Source: JAIBJN01 sp963838795 (lineage in GTDB: Bacteria > Actinomycetota > Thermoleophilia > Gaiellales > Gaiellaceae). Taken from it: a DNA stretch of 64,000 nt. The stretch spans positions 62,001-126,000 of the forward strand of contig CAWISL010000010.1 in the NCBI GenBank assembly GCA_963838795.1, in the 5' to 3' direction. The notes below the pieces were generated by a model that was not told where the DNA came from, ran no database searches, and saw only the letters and a list, made by a program, of their open reading frames with translations. Each line of letters opens with the position of its first letter. Position 1 is the stretch's first letter. The position numbers and the translations under genes are program-made. Positions 25,727 to 35,443 of the stretch are shown piece by piece.

Positions 25727-28487
25727 CTACCACCCCGGTGTTCTGGCCGCAGTCGCGGCACGTGTAGCAGCTGCCCGTCCGCACCATCCGCCCGCCGCAC
25801 TTGGCGCACTCCACCGCGTCCTCGAAGGCGTTGAACAGGGCGGTCTGGCCGGGCGGCGGGGCCGGCGCGGCCTCGGCATCGGCGCCTGCGGCCGCCGTTG
25901 CCCTCCAGGATGTCGTGGGCCTCAGCCAGGCGCTTGCGCACCTCCGGGCTCAGGATGCCGAGCTCCTGCTGCGTCTCCGTGTCGAGGAACTTCTTGCCCA
26001 TCCAGCGGAAGATGTAGTCGACGAGGGACTTGGCGGCGCGGATGTCGGCGTCGTTCGTGAGGCCGCTCGGCTCGAAGCGCATGTGCGCGAACTTGGAGAC
26101 GTAGACCTCGAGCGGGACGCCGTACTGGAGGCCGAGCGAGACCGAGATCATGAACGAGTTCATGAGGCCGGCGAGGGTCGTGCCCTCCTTGGCGATGTCC
26201 ACGAAGATGTCGCCGGGGGTGCCGTCGTCGTAGAGGCCGACGTGGATGTAGCCCTCGTAGTCGCCGACGCGGAACTTGCGGCCGATCTCGGTGCGGTCGT
26301 CGGGGAGGCGGCGCCGGTCCTCGCGCTGCACAGGTGCCGGCGCGGCGCTGTCCGCACTTCTTCGAGAGCGGCTGCGCGACCTTGCAGTTGTCGCGGTAGA
26401 TGGCGATCGCCTTGACGCCGAGCTTCCAGGCGTCCGATGAACAGGCCGGCGACCTCGTCGACGGACGTCTCCTCGGGGAGGTTGACCGTCTTCGAGATCG
26501 CGCCCGAGATGAAGGGCTGGACGGCGCCCATCATCTTCACGTGGCCCATGTAGTGGATGGCGCGCTCGCCGATCGCGCAGTCGAAGACCGGGTAGTGCTC
26601 GGTCTTCAGGAACGGCGCGCCGACGACGGTGTTGCGGTCGTCGATGAAGGCGACGACCTGGTCGCGCTCCTCGGGCGCGTAGCCCATCCGGTCGAGCGCC
26701 ATCGGCACCGTCTTGTTCACGATCGTGAGGTCGCCGCCGCCGACGAGCTTCTTCATCTTCACGAGCGAGAAGTCCGGCTCGACCCCGGTCGTGTCGCAAT
26801 CCATCATGAAGCTGATCGTCCCGGTGGGCGCGAGCACGGTGGCCTGCGCGTTCCGGTAGCCGCTGACCTCGCCCAGGTCGAGCGCGTCGTCCCAGGACTT
26901 CCGGGCCGCCGAGAGGAGGTCGTCCGGCACGGCGTGGGCGTGCTCGATGTTCCCGACCGCGGCGCGGTGCTTGGCGATCACGCCGATCATCGCGCCCGCG
27001 TTCGGCTGGTAGCCCGCGAACGGGCCCATGCGACCGGCGATCTCGGCCGACTTGCGGTAGGCGCGGCCGGTCATGAGCGCGGTGACGGCGGCGGCGAAGG
27101 CGCGGCCCTCGTCCGAGTCGTACGGGAGCCCGCGCGACATGAGGAGCGCGCCGAGGTTCGCGTAGCCGAGGCCGAGCTGACGGTACGCCTTCGCGTTTCG
27201 GTCGATCTCGGGCGTCGGGTAGCTCGAGTAGCCGACGAGGATCTCCTGCGCGAGGAAGACCGTGTCGACCGTGTGCTCGAAGGCCTCGACGTCGAGGTCG
27301 CCGTCCTCGCGGCGGAACTTCATCAGGTTGATGGAGGCGAGGTTGCAGGCGCTGTCGTCGATGGACATGTACTCGGAGCACGGGTTGGAGGCGTTGATCC
27401 GGCTCGTGTTCGGGAGGGTGTGCCACGCGTTGATGGTCGTGTCGTACTGGACGCCCGGGTCGGCGCAGCGCCACGCGGCCTCGGCGGCCTGCGTGAGCAG
27501 GTCGCGCGCGGGAAGCGTGGTGACGACGCTGCCGTCGGTGCGGGCGGTGAGGTTCCAGTCGTCGTTCGCCTCGACGGCCTCCATGAAGGCGTCCGTCACG
27601 CGCACCGAGTTGTTCGCGTTCTGGTACTGGATCGAAGCCCAGTCGGGCGAGTCCAGCGACATGTCGTAGCCGGCCGCCTCGAGGACGCGCGCCTTCTCCT
27701 CCTCGTGGGCCTTGCACCAGATGAACTCCTCGACGTCGGGGTGGTCGATGTCGAGGACGACCATCTTGGCTGCGCGCCGGGTCTTGCCGCCGGACTTGAT
27801 CGTGCCGGCCGAGGCGTCGGCGCCGCGCATGAAGCTGACCGGCCCGGAGGCGTAGCCGCCCTTGGAGAGCTGCTCCTTGGAGGAGCGCAGGTGCGAAAGG
27901 TTGACGCCCGAGCCGGAGCCGCCGCGGAAGATGATTCCCTCGCGCCGGATCCAGTCCAGGATCGAGTCCATCGAATCCTCGATCGAGAGGATGAAGCACG
28001 CGCTGCACTGCGGGCGCTCCTCGAAGCCGACGTTGAACCAGACCGGCGAGTTGAAGGAGGCGAGCTGGTTGACGAGGATCGCCTTGAGCTCGGCCTCGAA
28101 GGTGTCGGCCTCGTCCTCGTCGGCGAAGTAGCCGCCGTCGCGGCCCCACGCCACGGCCGTGTCGACGACGCGGCCGATCATCTGCTTCACGCTCGACTCG
28201 CGCTCGGGCGAGGACATGCGGCCGCGGAAGTACTTCTGCGCGACGATGTTCGTCGCCGTCTGCGACCAGAACTTCGGGAACTCGACGCCCTTCTGCTCGA
28301 AGACCGGGCCGTCCTTGCCGGGGATGAAGGCATCGCGGAGCTCCCACTCGATCTCGTCGAACGGGTCGCGACCGGGGATCGTGAAATAGCGCTTGACACC
28401 GCACGGCCGCGCGGCATCGGCGACGCTGTTCACGAGCGCCTCGTCCTCGATGACGGGTGCGGTACCGGTGCGCGCTGCGGACGCCAT
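25727..28487 (-). CDS. nrdJ: Class II ribonucleotide reductase, B12-dependent (four frameshifts)
   Basis: Adenosylcobalamin-dependent ribonucleotide reductase, making deoxynucleotides independently of oxygen. Conserved features include the substrate-site Cys in QCSACFILSIEDSMD, FRGGSGSGVNLSHLRSS, the radical-site segment NPCSEYMSIDDSACNLASI, and APTGTISFMMDCDTTGVEPD. The tail CAKCGGRMVRTGSCYTCRDC is the zinc-binding/redox end. Frames change near 26437, 26357, 25885 and 25733. Removing one base at each gives 918 residues, matching the long actinobacterial form. GGAGGG four bases upstream fixes the ATG at 28487. No cobalamin riboswitch was recognised in the short leader. Confidence 0.9.
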
Positions 28488-28600
28488 GTCTCCCTCCAAG
28501 GGTATCGGTCTGACGTAGGTCTAAAGCTGGCCCGCCGGTGGCGGGGACCAGTGAGAGTAGAGCGGGGGTCGGACGGAATCCGAGCGCCTGCGCAACCCCC

Positions 28601-28629
28601 TTGACGGCGTTGTGAGTGAGTGCTAACTT
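28601..28629 (+). promoter_or_regulatory. Sigma-70-type promoter of tetR gene, with likely operator
   Basis: TTGACG at 28601-28606 and TAACTT at 28624-28629 with a 17-base spacer: a near-consensus housekeeping promoter. Transcription would begin at about 28636-28637, the first base of the ATG, so the mRNA should be leaderless. The spacer and -10 contain GAGTGAGTGCTAACTTA, similar to the repeat in front of the MFS gene downstream. This suggests self-repression by the TetR protein. Confidence 0.55.
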
Positions 28630-28636
28630 ACCCGCC

Positions 28637-29185
28637 ATGGCAACGCACGCGACCGAGCGAAAGAGCGCCGAGGTCCGTCGCGAGGAGATCCTCGAGGCGG
28701 CCATGACGGAGTTCGCCTACGGCGGGCTCCACGGCACCTCGACCGAGAAGATCGCCCAGCGCGCCGGCATCTCGCAGCCCTATCTCTTCCGCCTCTTCGG
28801 CACGAAGAAGGAGCTCTTCCTCGCCAGCTCGAAACGCGGCTTCGATCGCGTCCTCGATGCCTTCCGCGAGGCCGCCGAGGGAAAGACCGGCGACGAGGCC
28901 ATGATGGCGATGGGGAGCGCCTACGACCAGCTGCTCGCCGACCGGGAGCGCCTGCTCGGGCAGATGCAGATGTACGCGGCGTGCTCCGACCCCGAGATCC
29001 GCGACGCCACGCGGGCCGGCTTCGCCGAGCTCTTCCGCTACGTCGAGCAGGTGAGCGGCAAGTCGACGCTCGAGATCCGGGACTTCTTCGCCATGGGGAT
29101 GCTGATGAACGTGGCAGCGGCCATGGATCTCCCCCAGATCTGCACCGAGGACGACACCTGGGCGCAGGAGCTGCGCTCGTCCTAG
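28637..29185 (+). CDS. TetR-family transcriptional repressor
   Basis: A 182-residue regulator. The N-terminal helix-turn-helix (residues about 12-58) reads RREEILEAAMTEFAYGGLHG and SQPYLFRLFGTKKELF; the remainder is the variable helical ligand domain. The ATG at 28637 coincides with the predicted transcription start. The gene is followed at once by an MFS exporter, and similar repeats precede both, so it most likely represses itself and the pump until an exported compound binds. Confidence 0.92.
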   Translation: MATHATERKSAEVRREEILEAAMTEFAYGGLHGTSTEKIAQRAGISQPYLFRLFGTKKELFLASSKRGFDRVLDAFREAAEGKTGDEAMMAMGSAYDQLLADRERLLGQMQMYAACSDPEIRDATRAGFAELFRYVEQVSGKSTLEIRDFFAMGMLMNVAAAMDLPQICTEDDTWAQELRSS

Positions 29186-29206
29186 CGAGCGAGCGCGTGT
29201 TTTTTT
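29174..29206 (+). terminator. Weak terminator after tetR
   Basis: A 6-bp stem (arms 29174-29179 and 29186-29191) spanning the tetR stop codon, followed eight bases later by a run of seven T (29200-29206), one of the few T-runs in the window. It may reduce read-through so that the MFS gene depends on its own promoter. Confidence 0.35.
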
Positions 29207-29213
29207 GGAGCCC

Positions 29214-29229
29214 AAGTAAGTGACTAATC
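29214..29229 (+). promoter_or_regulatory. Candidate TetR operator before MFS gene
   Basis: The near-palindrome AAGTAAGTGACTAATC, with symmetric core TNAGTSACTNA, 20-36 bases before the ATG of the exporter. It shares AGTRAGTG and CTAA with the element in the tetR promoter. TetR repressors of this kind commonly bind AGTGACT-type sites. Confidence 0.45.
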
Positions 29230-29249
29230 AGTATCAGAAAGGGGCCGAG

Positions 29250-30663
29250 ATGTCCCGAACGACGACCATCTGGACGTTCGTGATCACGTCGGTGGCGCTC
29301 TTCATGGCGACGCTCGACAACCTCGTGGTCACCACCTCCCTGCCGGTGATCCGCGACGATCTCGGCGCCTCGATCGAAGACCTGGAATGGACTGTGAACG
29401 CGTACACGCTCACGTTCGCGGTCTTCCTCCTCACGGGCGCCGCCCTCGGCGACCGCTTCGGCCGCCGGCGGCTGTTCGTGATCGGGCTCGGCATCTTCAC
29501 CTTGGCCTCAGTCGCGGCCGCGCTCGCGCCCTCGGTGGAGGCGCTGATCGCCGCACGGGCGGTGCAGGGGCTCGGCGGCGCCATCGTGACGCCGCTGACG
29601 CTGACCATCCTGAGCGCGGCGGTCTCGCCGGAGAAGCGCGGCGTCGCGCTCGGAGCCTGGGGCGGGATCGGCGGCCTCGCCGTGGCGAGCGGCCCGCTCG
29701 TCGGCGGCGCCGTGGTCGAAGGCATCTCCTGGCAGTGGATCTTCTGGCTGAACGTGCCGATCGGGCTCGTCCTGATCCCGCTGGCGTACTTCCGGCTGAA
29801 GGAGACCTACGGGCCCGCGACCCGGCTCGACCTTCCCGGGCTCGCGCTGGTGAGCACGGGGCTCTTCGGGATCGTCTGGGGCGTCGTCCGCGGAAACGCG
29901 GTCGGGTGGGCGAGCCCCGAGATCGTCGGCTCGCTGGTCGTCGGCTCCCTCTTGACGCTGGCGTTCGTGCTCTGGGAGCTCCGCGCGCCCGGCGCCGATG
30001 CTGCCGCTGCGCTTCTTCCGAAGCCGGGCGTTCTCGGCTGCGAACGCGGCCTCGCTCTTCATGTTCTTCGGGATGTTCGGCTCGATCTTCCTGCTGGCGC
30101 AGTTCCTGCAGACCGTGCAGGGCTACAGCCCGCTGGACGCCGGGCTCCGGATCCTCCCATGGACGGCGATGCCAATCTTCATCGCCCCCATCGCAGGGGC
30201 TCTGTCGGATCGCATCGGCGGGCGGCCGCTGATGGCGACCGGGCTCGGGCTGCAGGCGATCGGGCTCGGCTGGCTGGCGGCGGTCTCGACGCCGACCGTC
30301 CCGTACTCATCGCTTGTGCCCGCCTTCGTGATCTCCGGGATCGGGATGGCGCTCTTCTTCGCCCCGGTCGCCAACGTCGTCCTCTCCGCGGTGCTACCGC
30401 GTGAGGAGGGCCAGGCCTCCGGCGCCAACAACGCCATCCGCGAGCTCGGCGGGGTGTTCGGCGTGGCCGTGCTCGCCTCGGTCTTCACGAGCTACGGCGG
30501 CTACGAGTCGGGCCAGGCGTTCGTCGACGGGCTCGTCCCGGCTGTCTGGGTAGGAGCGGTCGTCGTCGGGCTCGGCGCAGTCGCAGCGCTCTTCATCCCG
30601 CGCAAGCGGCGGCCAGCCGAGGTCGAGTCGATCGAGCCGGAGCTCGTCGCCGAAGCGGCCTAG
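29250..30663 (+). CDS. MFS drug exporter (one frameshift)
   Basis: A DHA2-type (EmrB/QacA) efflux pump. Helix 1 has FMATLDNLVVTTSLPVIRDD; motif A is GAALGDRFGRRRLF; AVQGLGGAIVTPLTL follows. The second half (MLPLRFFRSRAFSAAN onward) is in another frame, joined near 29985-29997. Deleting one base gives 470 residues and continuous helices. The ATG at 29250 has AAAGGGG five bases upstream. The gene is controlled by the adjacent TetR protein, judging from the operator-like repeat. Its 3' end overlaps that of the convergent glycosyltransferase by 4 bases. Confidence 0.88.
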
Positions 30664-31730
30664 GACGCCTGCTGCTCGCCGGCGGTGACGGCTTCGGCCG
30701 TCGCCGCCGCCAGCGGCGTTTCGCCCCTGCCCTCGTAGACGACGACCACGCGGGCGCCGGCCGGCAGCTCCAGCCGGCCGCCCTGCGCTCCCGAGGTGAG
30801 GCCCTTGTTCGACTCCATGTCGAACCACATGGCGAAGAGGAGAAGCTGGAGCCCGGAGACCACGAGCAGGGCGACGAGGACGATGGTCGCCGCCGGGATC
30901 GGGTTTCCCATGAGGCGGAGCACGACCTCGAGGAAGCCGAGCGCGAAGCCCGCGCCGGAAAGCGCGAGGCCCAGCAGGTAGAAGAGGACGAGAGGGTGGA
31001 AGTCGCGGATGACGTACTTCTCCTTCATCCGCCAGAAGAAGCCCTTGAGGAGAAGCCAGGAGATCGTGGGAACGACTTTGCGGAGGCGGATCCCGCTCTG
31101 CTCCCCCACGCCGTAGATCGGCCGCGACGGGTAGTCGCGGACGCGCCGGTTCCAGACGTTCAGGTGGACGAGCAGGTCGTTGGGAAAGCCGTAACGGGCG
31201 TAGAGGCGGTCGAGGTCGAGCAGGCGGAGCGTCTCCAGCGAGATCGCCGTGTAGCCGGACTGCGAATCGGCCACCTGCCAGTAGCCGGAGGCGATCTTCG
31301 TGAAGAAGGAGAGGACGGCGTTCCCCAGGTAGCGGTAGCGCGGGATCAGCTCCCACGCCTGGCCCGTGAAGAGACGGTTCGCCTTCGCGTAGTCGCACTC
31401 GCCGGAGGCGACGCCGCCGACGAGCGTAGCGAGGTCGGCCGGCTCCATCTGGTTGTCCGCGGCCATGACGCAGGTCACGTCGACCTCGAGGTCGCGGGCG
31501 CGCTTGTAGCCGGTGACGATGGCCGCGCCGACTCCGGCGTTTCGCTCGTGTCGGATGACCTCGACCCGGGGATCGGCGGCGGCCGCGCGCTCGACGGTCG
31601 CGTCGCTGGAGCGGTCGTCCACGACGAGGATCCTGTCGACGAACGCGGGGATCCCGCGCACGGTCTCGGCGACGAGCTGCTCCTCGTTGTAGGCCGGGAC
31701 GACGACGGCGACGCTCTTGCCCTCGTACAT
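30660..31730 (-). CDS. Polyprenyl-phosphate sugar transferase (GT2)
   Basis: A 356-residue GT-A fold glycosyltransferase of the dolichol-phosphate mannosyltransferase type. VVVPAYNEEQLVAETV opens the fold, ILVVDDRSSDAT binds the nucleotide, and the metal motif reads MAADNQMEP (DxD-like variant). Two C-terminal helices (residues about 245-275 and 283-310) anchor it in the membrane, followed by a cytoplasmic tail. It should load a sugar onto a polyprenyl phosphate for use outside the membrane. It is the last gene of the minus-strand glycan operon, 40 bases after the glycolipid-binding gene. Confidence 0.87.
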   Translation of the reverse strand: MYEGKSVAVVVPAYNEEQLVAETVRGIPAFVDRILVVDDRSSDATVERAAAADPRVEVIRHERNAGVGAAIVTGYKRARDLEVDVTCVMAADNQMEPADLATLVGGVASGECDYAKANRLFTGQAWELIPRYRYLGNAVLSFFTKIASGYWQVADSQSGYTAISLETLRLLDLDRLYARYGFPNDLLVHLNVWNRRVRDYPSRPIYGVGEQSGIRLRKVVPTISWLLLKGFFWRMKEKYVIRDFHPLVLFYLLGLALSGAGFALGFLEVVLRLMGNPIPAATIVLVALLVVSGLQLLLFAMWFDMESNKGLTSGAQGGRLELPAGARVVVVYEGRGETPLAAATAEAVTAGEQQAS

Positions 31731-31770
31731 GCCCTTCGTATCGGCGGGCGCGAGGGGCCGCTTGAGGCCG

Positions 31771-32328
31771 CTACGCGACTCGTACTGCGATGCCGGGATA
31801 CTCGAGGATCAGGCCGTGCTCGTCGAAGACGAGGACGGCCTCGAAGTCGAAGCGCGGAGCCGCGTAGTCGTACCTATGGGCGTCGAGACGCGTATAGCTC
31901 TGTTCCAGGCGCTCGACGGCGAGGTCCGCCGTGCGCACGTAGGCCGCGGGCGTATCAGCATGCTCCCGGACCGCCAATCCGAGGCGATGCAGGGGCAAGG
32001 CGTTCGTGAAGGCGGACGCCTCGAGATCGACGTCAAGACAGCCGTCGAGGTGCGAGGCCGGGCTCCCATCAAGGAGCCAGCCTCCCGAGCCGTTGCCGTT
32101 GAGGCGAAGCTCGCGGCTGCCGTGGCCCACGATGTGCGCCCGGCGAGTGGTCCAGCCCTCGTCGAGGACGAGCTCGTAGCCGATCCCGAAGGCCCTGCCG
32201 TTCTCGACGCCCGCCGAGTGGCCCCGGAGGCGAAGGCCCTCGCTGACGCGCTCGAGATACAGCGTCTCGAAGCCCTCGGCGGCGCCCACGTGGCGCCAGG
32301 CCGCCGATTGCGGCAGCCCGCTGCTCAC
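31771..32328 (-). CDS. Putative glycolipid-binding protein (DUF1089-like)
   Basis: A 185-residue soluble protein matching the putative glycolipid-binding family. AAWRHVGAAEGFETLYLE, LVLDEGWTTRRAHIVG, GCLDVDLEASAFTNALPLHR, the Tyr-containing LEQSYTRLDAHRYDY and a final GLILEYPGIAV occur in family order. No signal peptide. The GTG at 32328 overlaps the stop of the upstream GT4 gene (GTGA), so the two are co-translated. Its place in a glycan operon supports a link to lipid-linked sugars, but the biochemical role of this family is not settled. Confidence 0.75.
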   Translation of the reverse strand: MSSGLPQSAAWRHVGAAEGFETLYLERVSEGLRLRGHSAGVENGRAFGIGYELVLDEGWTTRRAHIVGHGSRELRLNGNGSGGWLLDGSPASHLDGCLDVDLEASAFTNALPLHRLGLAVREHADTPAAYVRTADLAVERLEQSYTRLDAHRYDYAAPRFDFEAVLVFDEHGLILEYPGIAVRVA

Positions 32329-33323
32329 CCCACCGCGTCCTCGTAGGCTGCGATCGTCCGGTCGAGGACGCGATCCCAGTCGCAGAGCTCGGCGATCCGC
32401 GAGCGCGCGGCCCGCCCGAGGCGGCGGCGCAGATCGTCGTCCGCGAGGAGGCGGTCGATCGCGGCGCGGAGGGCGACGGGGTCGCCGGGCGGGACGAGCA
32501 GGCCGGTCTCGCCGTCTCGGACCATGTCGGGGAGACCGCCCACGGCACTCGCCACGACCGGGCGCGCGTGGGCCATCGCCTCCGCGCACACGACCGGGAG
32601 GCCGTCGCGCCTCGACGGGCAGACGACGACCGACGCGCGCTCCATCAGCGCGTAGAGCTCCTCCCGCGCCACCATGCCGCGCGCCTGCGGGAGGAGCGGC
32701 CGAAGCGGGCCGTCGCCAGCGACGACGAGGTTGAGCCCCTCGGCTGCGGCCGCCAGCTCCTCGACGCCCTTCTCCTCGGAGAGCCGGCCCGCGTAGAGGA
32801 CCTCGGGTGGATCGGCGGGCTCGCCCGGCTCGGCCGGAAGCTCGAGGCCGGTCGGGATCACCCGCACGTCGCGGGCGCCGAGCATCCGCGCCTGGTCGGC
32901 GAACGCCTCGGCGACCGGGAGAGCGATGCGGGCGCGGCGGAGCATCCAGCCGGCAGGCCGGGGTGCCCGCCGGGCGAGCTCCATGTCGGTGCCCGGCAGC
33001 GTGACGACGACCGGCTTCCGCGCCGTGAGGGCGACGGCGGCGTTGGGCAGCCAGAAGGCGTGCACGAGATCGGCGTCCCCGGCCGCCCGCCGCACGGCTC
33101 GAGCCATCGAGCCCAGTAGGGGAGGAAGCGCCCACGGGCGCCGGCGGACGTTGGCGATCATTCCCGCGCCGTAGGCGAGCCCGTAGTCGCGGAACGCGCC
33201 CGGCGCGACCACGTCCACCTCCACCCCGCGGCCGCGCAGCCGCTCGGCCAGCTCGGCCGCGAACCTCCCCGCGAAGTCGTCCTCGCCACGCGGGTAGGAC
33301 GTCGTCAGGAAGACGACCTTCAC
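32325..33323 (-). CDS. Glycosyltransferase family 4
   Basis: A 332-residue GT-B fold retaining glycosyltransferase. The N-terminal domain begins MKVVFLTTSYPRGEDDFAG. The C-terminal donor domain has VLYAGRLSEEKGVEEL, VVAGDGPLRP and the E-x7-E region VVCPSRRDGLPVVCAEAMAH, then VVASAVGGLPDMVRDGETG. Cytoplasmic, probably membrane-associated, using a nucleotide sugar. Both ends overlap neighbouring genes by 4 bases. Confidence 0.92.
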   Translation of the reverse strand: MKVVFLTTSYPRGEDDFAGRFAAELAERLRGRGVEVDVVAPGAFRDYGLAYGAGMIANVRRRPWALPPLLGSMARAVRRAAGDADLVHAFWLPNAAVALTARKPVVVTLPGTDMELARRAPRPAGWMLRRARIALPVAEAFADQARMLGARDVRVIPTGLELPAEPGEPADPPEVLYAGRLSEEKGVEELAAAAEGLNLVVAGDGPLRPLLPQARGMVAREELYALMERASVVVCPSRRDGLPVVCAEAMAHARPVVASAVGGLPDMVRDGETGLLVPPGDPVALRAAIDRLLADDDLRRRLGRAARSRIAELCDWDRVLDRTIAAYEDAVG

Positions 33324-34288
33324 TGGCTGACCGGTGCAGCGGGCCGGACGCTCCTCCAGAGCAGGATGAAGGCGCCCGGCAGCGAGGTGGCGATGGAGAC
33401 GGCATAGAAGAGGAAGCCGGCGGCGAAGGCCACGTCCTCGGGAACGTCGAAGCGGCCGAGGAAGAGGACGAAGAACGCCTCGCGGACGCCGAGCCCGTTC
33501 AGCGTGAACGGAATCATCTGGACGAGGAAGAGGAGCGGCCCGAGGACGATGTAGACGACCGGCGACACGTCCGCGCCGACCGCCTCCCCGCAGAGCCAGA
33601 TCGCGCCGACCCGCAGAGCCTGTGAGAAGACGGTCACGCCCAGCACCGCCACGAGAACGCCCGCCGAGCTGCGGTACTCGTGCATCGCCCAGTAGAGGCT
33701 CTGGAGCGGCTTCTCGAGCCGGACCTTCCGCCCGAGCGGGAACAGGCGCCGCTCGAGCGCCAGGCCGAGCCTGCGCGAGAAGAGCAGCAGCCCGAGGACG
33801 ACCATCGCCGCGACGAGGACGAGCTCGACGATGAACAGGAAGCGCACGTCGTCGTAGCGGCCGGCCGCGACCGCCAGGCCTACTGCGACCAGGATCAGGG
33901 TTCCGGCCGAGCCGAGCGCACGCTCCATGAAGACCGAGGCGGCCGCCGTAGCCCTGGCGTCCGGTCGGCGGCGCGCGTGCTCGATGATCCGGACGGCGTC
34001 GCCGCCGACCGCGGTCGGAAGGACCTGGCCGGCCGCGTAGCTCACGAAGTACAGGCGCAGCAGCCAGGAGAAGGGCTCATGCACCCCCCTGGCCGCGAGG
34101 AGCGTGCTCCAGCGCCAGGTCATCAGCCAGGTCGTGCCCAGGAAGATGGCCAGGGCGGCGAGGACATAGCCCCAGCGGCTGTCGCGGATGATGTCGGCCG
34201 TCTGCTGCAGGTCGATCTGCCAGAGCAGGAAGGCGATCACGCCGCCGCTGACGAGGATCTGGATGGTGAGCTTCACCGGACGGCGCAT
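33320..34288 (-). CDS. Flippase-like membrane protein (LPG synthase TM family)
   Basis: A 322-residue integral membrane protein of the UPF0104/TIGR00374 family, related to the flippase half of MprF. About eight helices; the family motif FVSYAAGQVLPTAVGGDAVR is at residues about 80-98 and IPFTLNGLGVREAFFVLF near 255-272. It may move lipid-linked sugars or aminolipids between leaflets. Translationally coupled to the GT4 gene by a 4-base overlap. Confidence 0.85.
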   Translation of the reverse strand: MRRPVKLTIQILVSGGVIAFLLWQIDLQQTADIIRDSRWGYVLAALAIFLGTTWLMTWRWSTLLAARGVHEPFSWLLRLYFVSYAAGQVLPTAVGGDAVRIIEHARRRPDARATAAASVFMERALGSAGTLILVAVGLAVAAGRYDDVRFLFIVELVLVAAMVVLGLLLFSRRLGLALERRLFPLGRKVRLEKPLQSLYWAMHEYRSSAGVLVAVLGVTVFSQALRVGAIWLCGEAVGADVSPVVYIVLGPLLFLVQMIPFTLNGLGVREAFFVLFLGRFDVPEDVAFAAGFLFYAVSIATSLPGAFILLWRSVRPAAPVSQ

Positions 34289-34294
34289 GGCGCC

Positions 34295-35443
34295 CTAACG
34301 ACTCGTGAAGCGGCCGTGAATGCGCCTGAGCGCGTCGATCGCGTCCTCGACGTCGGCGTCGGAATGCGCCGGGGAGAGCGGCAGCGAGAGCACCTGGTCG
34401 CCGGCGAGCTCGGCCACGGGCAGCTGCGGCTGGTCCGGGAAGCGCTCGCGGTAGTACGTGAGGCGGTGCACCGGCAGGAAATGGATGCTCGTCCCGATGT
34501 TCTCCTCGCGGAGAGCCCGCTGGTAGGCATCGCGGTCGGCGCCCGCGCCTTCGGCGTCGATGCGGACGACGTAGAGGTGGAGCGCGTGGTGGTCCCGCGA
34601 GTCGCGAGCGAGCGGCTCGATGCCACGAAGGTCGCCGACGGCAGCGTCGTAGGCGGCCACGTGGCGCCGTCGGATCTCGGCGTGCTCCTCGATCTTGTCC
34701 AGCTGGCAGAGCGCGATGGCGGCCAGGACGTCGGAGAGGTTCGCCTTGAAGCCCGCCACGGTGACGTCGTAGAGCGAGCCCTCGCCGCGGCGCATGAGGC
34801 GCAGGTTGCTGAGCGCGGCGGCGACCTCGTCGTCGTTCGTCGTCACCATCCCGCCCTCGCCGGCGGCGACGTTCTTCGTCGCGTAGAGCGAGAAGCACGT
34901 GGCGAGCGAGATGGCGCCCACCTTGCGGCCGCGGTAGACGGACTCGGTGGCGTGGGCGGCGTCCTCGATCACGGGCAGGCCGAGCGCGAGGAGCGGATCG
35001 AGGTCTGCAGGCTGGCCGGCGAGGTGGACAGGCAGGATCGCCCTCGTCCGCTCGGTGACCGCCGCGGCTGCGGCGTCGGGGTCGATGTTGAGGTCGGCCT
35101 CGCGGACGTCCACGAACACCGGCCGGGCGCCGCAATGGACGATGACGTTCCCCGTCGCCGGCCAGGTGATCGGCGTCGTGATCACCTCGTCTCCAGGGCC
35201 GACTCCGGCTGCGAGGAGGGACAGGTGCATGGCGGCGGTGCCGGAGGCGAGCGCAACGCCGTGCTTGGCGCCGGCGTACTCGGCGAAGCGGCGCTCGAGC
35301 TCCTCGGAGCGCGGGCCGGTCGTCAACCAGCCGCTCCTGAGCGTCTCGGTGACGGCTTCGATCTCCTCGTCGCCGATCGCCGGCGGCTGGAAGGAGAGGA
35401 AGGTCTTACGCCTCGACGGGCTCTCAGACGAGAGCTTCTGCAT
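34295..35443 (-). CDS. DegT/DnrJ/EryC1 sugar aminotransferase
   Basis: A 382-residue PLP enzyme that aminates a keto sugar nucleotide. SGTAAMHLSLLAAGVGPGDE holds the phosphate-binding loop, VIEDAAHA the Asp that pairs with the PLP nitrogen, and SLYATKNVAAGEGGM the Schiff-base Lys. The C-terminus (IHFLPVHRLTYYRERF) is typical of the family. With the 4,6-dehydratase two genes upstream it could make a 4-amino-4,6-dideoxyhexose. The ATG at 35443 overlaps the ATP-grasp gene by 20 bases. Confidence 0.9.
   Translation of the reverse strand: MQKLSSESPSRRKTFLSFQPPAIGDEEIEAVTETLRSGWLTTGPRSEELERRFAEYAGAKHGVALASGTAAMHLSLLAAGVGPGDEVITTPITWPATGNVIVHCGARPVFVDVREADLNIDPDAAAAAVTERTRAILPVHLAGQPADLDPLLALGLPVIEDAAHATESVYRGRKVGAISLATCFSLYATKNVAAGEGGMVTTNDDEVAAALSNLRLMRRGEGSLYDVTVAGFKANLSDVLAAIALCQLDKIEEHAEIRRRHVAAYDAAVGDLRGIEPLARDSRDHHALHLYVVRIDAEGAGADRDAYQRALREENIGTSIHFLPVHRLTYYRERFPDQPQLPVAELAGDQVLSLPLSPAHSDADVEDAIDALRRIHGRFTSR

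Noticed and set aside
26400..28604. Long open frame of over 700 codons on the plus strand
   Set aside because: Antisense to nrdJ, whose motifs are unmistakable. The plus-strand product has only repetitive Arg/Val/Asp sequence.
28488..28636. Possible cobalamin riboswitch in front of the B12-dependent reductase
   Set aside because: The gap to the divergent tetR gene is only about 150 bases and contains no recognisable B12-box (GCCACTG-like) or long paired structure.
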